From an uncultured Collinsella sp. (GTDB lineage: Bacteria > Actinomycetota > Coriobacteriia > Coriobacteriales > Coriobacteriaceae), in contig CAJJYO010000039.1 in NCBI GenBank assembly GCA_905197385.1, positions 1 to 9,850 on the forward strand: DNA of 9,850 bases, read 5' to 3'. Within the stretch, counting starts at the first letter, position 1; every line of letters begins with the position of its first letter. A program made the translations under genes and the position numbers. The notes below the pieces were generated by a model, which saw only the letters and a list, made by a program, of their open reading frames with translations, was not told where the DNA came from and did no database searches. Shown piece by piece: positions 6,047 through 9,850 of this stretch.

Positions 6047-6078
6047 TTGACGGAACGCACAGTTATGCGTTCCATACT
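6047..6078 (+). promoter_or_regulatory. Candidate trmB promoter
   Basis: TTGACG (6047-6052; 5 of 6 to TTGACA) lies just after the terminator-like hairpin. The best -10 is CATACT (6073-6078) at a long 20-base spacing, so the match is poor. The inverted repeat at 6052-6073 fills the spacer. Confidence 0.3.
6052..6073. promoter_or_regulatory. 8-bp inverted repeat upstream of trmB
   Basis: GGAACGCA and TGCGTTCC are perfect inverted copies separated by the 6-base loop CAGTTA. The repeat ends 12 bases before the AAGGAG of trmB. It could be an operator in the promoter or, if transcribed, a hairpin near the ribosome binding site. Confidence 0.5.
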
Positions 6079-6095
6079 TATGACCAAGGAGCCTC

Positions 6096-6935
6096 ATGGG
6101 AGCCGTCCACGTTCGCACGCCTAAGAACTTTGTGCTCGAGGAGCGCTTGGAGCGCTACGCCGATGCGATTGAGACGAACCCCGAGGCATATGCCGGGGAT
6201 TGGCGCGAGGCCTGCGCGCCAGTTGGCAGCAAGCCCTTCGAACACCTTCACCTGGATCTTGGCTGTGGCAAGGGAACGTACCTGGTAGAGCGCGCCACCC
6301 GCGAGCCGAACACGCTCTTTGTCGGTATGGACCAGGAGCCCATCTGCATCGCCTATGCCGCACAGAAAATCTGCGAGCAGGAACTGACCAACGCACTCGT
6401 CCTGCCCCGAGGCGCCGCATCGCTGCCGCAGTTGTTTGCCGCAGGCGAGCTCGATGCCATCACCATCAACTTTCCCACGCCGCAGCCCAAGGCCAAGTAC
6501 GCCAAAAAACGACTCGTCCATGTCGACCACCTAATGCTGTACCGTCCGCTCTTTGCAGCCGGCGCTACCGTCACGCTGCGCACTGACAGCAAGCCGTTGC
6601 GCGACTACGCCCTGGGGCAGTTTGCCGCGGCGGGCTACGACACACTTTGGGTAAGCGATGACGTGCGCCGCGACCATCCCGAGCATCCCGAGACCGAGTA
6701 CGAGTGCCGCACGCGCGAGATGGGCGCCGCCGTCTATGGCATTTGCGCTACGCCCGGCGCGGAACCCATCGAAGAGCAGCTCGCGGCGGGCCGCGCGCAG
6801 GAGCAAAGCCTTGCCTGCTACCTGCCCGAAAACCTCGATGAGCTCACCTACGTGCCTCTCGGCATGGAAGAGGCCGTCGAGAACTTCAGAAACCGTGCCC
6901 GCAAGGGCAAGAAGCGCCTGCCGCAAGAGTCCTAG
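6096..6935 (+). CDS. trmB: TrmB-family tRNA (guanine-46-N7)-methyltransferase, atypical motif
   Basis: This 279-residue protein has the TrmB layout: a variable N-terminal part (1-50), SAM motif I LDLGCGKGTYL (53-63), FVGMDQEP (75-82), DAITINFPTPQPKAKYAKKRL (120-140), LRTDSKPLRDY (161-171) and HPETEYECRTREMG (197-210, the conserved T-x-Y-E segment). TrmB methylates N7 of G46 in the tRNA variable loop in the cytoplasm. The usual signature N-F-P-D-P-W-P-K is N-F-P-T-P-Q-P-K here, so the Asp that is important in studied enzymes is Thr (residue 128) and the Trp is Gln (130). There is also a C-terminal extension (about 222-279) ending in a basic RKGKKRL tail, longer than usual and perhaps RNA-binding. 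AAGGAG lies 4 bases before the ATG. Activity on G46 is therefore likely but not certain. Confidence 0.85.
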   Translation: MGAVHVRTPKNFVLEERLERYADAIETNPEAYAGDWREACAPVGSKPFEHLHLDLGCGKGTYLVERATREPNTLFVGMDQEPICIAYAAQKICEQELTNALVLPRGAASLPQLFAAGELDAITINFPTPQPKAKYAKKRLVHVDHLMLYRPLFAAGATVTLRTDSKPLRDYALGQFAAAGYDTLWVSDDVRRDHPEHPETEYECRTREMGAAVYGICATPGAEPIEEQLAAGRAQEQSLACYLPENLDELTYVPLGMEEAVENFRNRARKGKKRLPQES

Positions 6936-6952
6936 GGGCTTCTGATGGTCGC

Positions 6953-6990
6953 GGCGTCAGCAAATAAGCGCGAATAGGCGCCAGCAAACA
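6953..6990 (+). repeat. Imperfect 14-bp direct repeat after trmB
   Basis: GGCGTCAGCAAATA (6953-6966) and GGCGCCAGCAAACA (6977-6990) match at 12 of 14 bases with a 24-base period. No terminator with a T-run was found between the trmB stop and base 7000. Confidence 0.35.
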
Positions 6991-7000
6991 ACCCTCAAAC

Positions 7001-7123
7001 CTAAGTGAGTAGACTTTTTTGCAATAGCCAAGCACAACCCGCATAACGAAAACTAAAACCGCAGATAGAACCCTTGTGCAAAATCCATGTGCTCGCGACA
7101 TCGCAAAAAGTCTACTCACTTAG
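7001..7123. repeat. 123-bp MITE-like element with long terminal inverted repeats
   Basis: The left end (7001-7022) and right end (7103-7123) are inverted copies sharing CTAAGTGAGTAGAC plus a T-run and GC; they differ only by one T in the run (six against five). The 80-base interior is A/C-rich and contains a nested inverted pair, GCACAA (7031-7036) and TTGTGC (7074-7079), so the whole element can fold into a long hairpin. It has no coding capacity and the interior is clearly more AT-rich than the flanking genes. No clear target-site duplication is visible. It may be a miniature mobile element, a dispersed intergenic repeat or a structured RNA. Its position between trmB and the helicase gene, inside neither, fits all three. 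Confidence 0.6.
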
Positions 7124-7184
7124 CTGGCAACTGCACCAAACGGCCGGGCAGAACGCCCATTTCCTGCATTTTCTTGCCTGCAAA

Positions 7185-7196
7185 CGCATCGATGCG
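7185..7196. promoter_or_regulatory. 12-bp perfect palindrome upstream of the helicase gene
   Basis: CGCATCGATGCG is a perfect inverted repeat ending 9 bases before the candidate -10 box, where a -35 or operator would lie. It is short enough in GC-rich DNA to be chance. Confidence 0.35.
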
Positions 7197-7205
7197 CCGC
7201 TACGC

Positions 7206-7211
7206 CATAAT
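7206..7211 (+). promoter_or_regulatory. Candidate -10 box of the helicase gene
   Basis: CATAAT matches TATAAT at 5 of 6 and would place the transcript start near 7218, about 27 bases before the ATG. No good -35 box is found at normal spacing. Confidence 0.35.
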
Positions 7212-7244
7212 AGTTGGCGGACAATCGCGAGAGAAAGCAACCAC

Positions 7245-9850
7245 ATGGCACAGACCACGACAGATACCGCCGCCAGCACCGTCTCCGGCGCCGGCGCCGC
7301 CAGCTCATTCTCGGGCGGCACGGGAACCGAAGCCGAGTTTGGCTCGCTCGGCGCGCTCTCCCCCACCTGGTGGGAGCCCGAGGACGGCAGCGAGCCCGAA
7401 CCGTGGCTCACGCCCGATCAAGCCTTCGAACGCTTCTTTGAATGGACGAGCGATCGCGGCATTGAACTGTGGGATCACCAAGAAGAGGCCCTCATGGACC
7501 TGGCTGCCGGCGATCACGTCATTTTAGGCACACCGACCGGATCGGGTAAATCGCTCGTCGCGCTGGGCATGCTCTTTATGGGCATGGCGCAGGGCAAGCG
7601 CTGCTACTACACGGCTCCCATCAAGGCTCTGGTCAGCGAGAAGTTTTTCGACCTTGTGCAGGTGCTCGGCCGCGATAACGTAGGCATGATTACCGGCGAC
7701 ACGCATATCAACACCAAGGCACCCATCATCTGCTGCACGGCAGAGATCCTTGCCAACGACGCACTGCGCGAGAGCGAAGATGCCGACGTGGGCTGCGTGG
7801 CCATGGACGAGTTCCACTACTTTGCCGACCCCGACCGCGGTTGGGCTTGGCAGGTGCCGCTGCTCACCCTGCCCCACACGCAATTCATGCTCATGAGCGC
7901 CACGCTCGGCGATGTCACTGCCATCGCCGCCTCACTCGAGGAACACACCGGTGCTACCTGCGACTTGGTCGTCGATGCCCCGCGCCCCGTGCCGCTGAGC
8001 TACGACTACGTGACGACCTCCCTCGAGGGCACGGTCGAGCTCGCCATGCGCCGCGGCGAGGCCCCGCTCTATATCGTGCACTTTAGCCAGGATGCCGCCC
8101 TTGCAACGGCACAGTCGCTCGCCAATTTTGGCATCGCCAGCAAGGAGCAGCGCGAGGCCATCAAAGAAGCGGCAAAGGGGACGAGCTTCTCCACGGCCTT
8201 TGGTAAGATTCTCAAACGCCTGCTTGGATGCGGCGTCGGCGTGCACCATGCCGGCATGTTGCCGCGCTATCGCCTGCTGGTGGAGCGCCTGGCGCAGCAG
8301 GGCCTGCTGCCCGTCATCTGCGGCACCGATACGCTCGGCGTCGGCATCAACGTACCCATCCACACCGTGGTACTCACCGCGCTCACCAAGTTCGACGGCT
8401 ACAAGATGCGTCGCCTGCGCGCCCGCGAGTTCCATCAGATTGCCGGTCGCGCCGGCCGCTCGGGCTTCGATACCGAGGGCATGGTCATCGCCGAGGCCCC
8501 GGAGCACGAGATCGAGAACGCCAAACTCATGGCCAAGGCGGGCGACGACCCCAAGAAGCTCCGCAAGATTAAAAAGAAGAAGGCCCCCGAGGGCTTTGTC
8601 ACCTGGAACAAGCAGACCTTTGAGCGCCTGATCGAGACGCAGCCCGAGACGCTCAAGCCGCGCCTTCGCATCACGCACTCCATGGTGATTAGCGTGGTCG
8701 AGCAGGGCGGCGATGCCCGAGTCCGCGTACACGACCTCATCGAGACGAGCTTGCAGACCCCCGAGGAAAAGGCCAAGCTCGAGGTTCGCGCCGACGAAAT
8801 CTTCGCCACGCTCATCGATTCCGGCGTCGTCGTTCGCACCGAGGTGCCGCCCGCGCCCGACGCCCCGACTGACGCCGCGCCAGACATCGACTATGCACTG
8901 ACGGTCGATCTGCCCGAGGACTTTGCGCTCGACCAGCCGCTCTCGCCGTTTTTGCTTGCCGCGCTGGAGCTGCTCGACCCCGAGAGTGAGACCTATACCA
9001 TGGATCTGATCTCAATGGTCGAGGCTACGCTCGAGGATCCCAAGCAGGTGCTGCGCGCGCAGGAGCGCGCCGCGCGCGACCGCGCTATGGCCGAGATGAA
9101 AGCCGACGGCGTCGAATATGAGGAACGCTTGGAGCGCATCCAGGATGTCACCTACGAAAAGCCGCTCGAGGATTTGCTCGATGCCGCCTTCGACAAGTAC
9201 TGCCAGGAAGTACCTTGGGCCAACGACTACCAGCTCTCGCCCAAGAGCGTCCTGCGCGACATGTTGGAGAGCGCGAGCGACTTTAAGGGCTATATCCAAA
9301 AGCTCGGCATCGCCCGCTCCGAGGGCATTCTGCTGCGCTACCTAGCCGAGGCCTACCGCTCCCTCGATCGCACCGTGCCCATTGAGAAGCGCGATGAGCG
9401 CTTGCGCGACATCATTTCGTGGCTCGGCTTTGTGGTGCGCTCGGTCGACTCGAGCCTGGTGGACGAGTGGGAGAACGCCGGCAACCCGGCGGCCCTCGAC
9501 GCCGCGCCGCCGCAGGGCATCGACGAGGTCGTTGCGGACCGTCGCGGCTGCACGCTGCTGGTGCGCAACGCACTCTTCCGCCGCGTGACCCTTGCCGCCC
9601 GCGAGCACGTTCGCGACCTGGGCGAACTCGACGAGGACTGGGGCATGAGCGAGGTCCGCTGGCAAAAGGCGCTCGATGCCTACCATGAGCAGCACGAGGA
9701 AATCCTCACCGACGGAGATGCCCGCAGCGCCGCGATGTTTACCATCGACGGGAGCGACGAGAAGACCGATCACGTGTGGCACGTGCACCAGATTTTTGCC
9801 GACGAGGATGGCGACCACGACTTTGGCATCATGGGCGATGTCGACCTGGA
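7245..9850 (+). CDS. Ski2/Mtr4-like DEFH-box helicase with DUF3516-type C-terminal region (3' truncated)
   Basis: The frame is open from the ATG at 7245 to the right edge, giving 868 residues of an unfinished protein. Residues 1-45 are a Ser/Thr/Gly/Ala-rich, probably disordered leader. The helicase core follows: Walker A GTPTGSGKS (95-103), motif Ia TAPIKAL (123-129), GMITGD (147-152), CCTAEIL (163-169), motif II DEFH (188-191), motif III SAT (218-220), YIVHF (276-280), GVGVHHAGMLP (330-340), motif V GTDTLGVGIN (360-369) and motif VI QIAGRAGRSG (398-407). It then has APEHEIEN (418-425), AGDDPKK (432-438) and KKAPEGFVTW (445-454), which I recognise from actinobacterial helicases carrying DUF3516, and a long acidic C-terminal part. 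The family belongs with 3'-5' RNA helicases of the Ski2/Mtr4 type; the cellular substrate in bacteria is not established. A weak GAGAAAG site precedes the ATG. No gene is encoded between it and trmB. Confidence 0.92.
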   Translation, partial: MAQTTTDTAASTVSGAGAASSFSGGTGTEAEFGSLGALSPTWWEPEDGSEPEPWLTPDQAFERFFEWTSDRGIELWDHQEEALMDLAAGDHVILGTPTGSGKSLVALGMLFMGMAQGKRCYYTAPIKALVSEKFFDLVQVLGRDNVGMITGDTHINTKAPIICCTAEILANDALRESEDADVGCVAMDEFHYFADPDRGWAWQVPLLTLPHTQFMLMSATLGDVTAIAASLEEHTGATCDLVVDAPRPVPLSYDYVTTSLEGTVELAMRRGEAPLYIVHFSQDAALATAQSLANFGIASKEQREAIKEAAKGTSFSTAFGKILKRLLGCGVGVHHAGMLPRYRLLVERLAQQGLLPVICGTDTLGVGINVPIHTVVLTALTKFDGYKMRRLRAREFHQIAGRAGRSGFDTEGMVIAEAPEHEIENAKLMAKAGDDPKKLRKIKKKKAPEGFVTWNKQTFERLIETQPETLKPRLRITHSMVISVVEQGGDARVRVHDLIETSLQTPEEKAKLEVRADEIFATLIDSGVVVRTEVPPAPDAPTDAAPDIDYALTVDLPEDFALDQPLSPFLLAALELLDPESETYTMDLISMVEATLEDPKQVLRAQERAARDRAMAEMKADGVEYEERLERIQDVTYEKPLEDLLDAAFDKYCQEVPWANDYQLSPKSVLRDMLESASDFKGYIQKLGIARSEGILLRYLAEAYRSLDRTVPIEKRDERLRDIISWLGFVVRSVDSSLVDEWENAGNPAALDAAPPQGIDEVVADRRGCTLLVRNALFRRVTLAAREHVRDLGELDEDWGMSEVRWQKALDAYHEQHEEILTDGDARSAAMFTIDGSDEKTDHVWHVHQIFADEDGDHDFGIMGDVDL

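Noticed and set aside
6936..6960. Terminator directly after trmB
   Set aside because: CTGATG and CGTCAG can pair weakly, but the stem is only 6 bp with a wobble and no T-run follows.
7146..7175. Terminator GGGC-AGAAC-GCCC before the helicase gene
   Set aside because: The stem is only 4 bp and the following sequence is not a clean T-run.
7932..8732. A 266-residue open frame on the minus strand
   Set aside because: It is antisense to the helicase core, whose motifs V and VI lie in this stretch; no ribosome binding site or domain supports it.
1..9850. CRISPR array, tRNA or rRNA gene, transposase, toxin-antitoxin or phage genes
   Set aside because: I looked for regularly spaced repeats, cloverleaf-like segments and typical protein motifs and found none apart from the MITE-like element.

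Overview
The window looks like chromosomal DNA from a high-GC Gram-positive bacterium, most likely a coriobacterial actinobacterium (Collinsella-like). This rests on the GC-rich codon use, a DUF3516-type helicase that I know mainly from Actinobacteria, and the style of the proteins. The assignment is an inference; no rRNA or other marker gene is present. I see no phage, plasmid, CRISPR, tRNA or transposase gene, so this is mostly ordinary chromosome with an RNA-modification theme.

Layout. (1) Bases 2-307 (+): the C-terminal end of an unrecognised protein that enters from the left edge. (2) Bases 334-4837 (-): four genes in two pairs. An XRE-type HTH/membrane protein (4115-4837) overlaps by 4 bases a membrane-anchored DUF4097-like beta-repeat protein (3219-4118). 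A terminator-like hairpin lies at 3140-3171. Then comes elp3 (1213-3120), whose stop codon directly abuts the start of a membrane-anchored spermidine-synthase-like protein (334-1212). (3) Bases 4838-5104: a divergent intergenic region with palindromes and promoter-like boxes. (4) Bases 5105-5977 (+): a class I methyltransferase whose motif order resembles eukaryotic Trm9/ALKBH8. (5) Bases 6096-6935 (+): a TrmB-type tRNA m7G46 methyltransferase with an unusual catalytic-region motif. (6) Bases 6936-7244: a gap of about 310 bp holding a 123-bp MITE-like element with 21/22-bp inverted ends. (7) Bases 7245-9850 (+): a Ski2/Mtr4-like DEFH-box helicase with a DUF3516-type C-terminal part, running off the right edge.

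How they may work together. Elp3, the Trm9-like enzyme and TrmB all point to tRNA, and the helicase family is RNA-helicase-like. In eukaryotes Elp3 makes cm5U34 and Trm9 methylates it to mcm5U34. Finding an Elp3 and a Trm9-like methyltransferase within 2 kb in a bacterium is the most interesting point here: it suggests, but does not prove, a compact bacterial wobble-uridine pathway. The HTH/DUF4097 pair between them looks like a separate envelope-linked regulatory unit.
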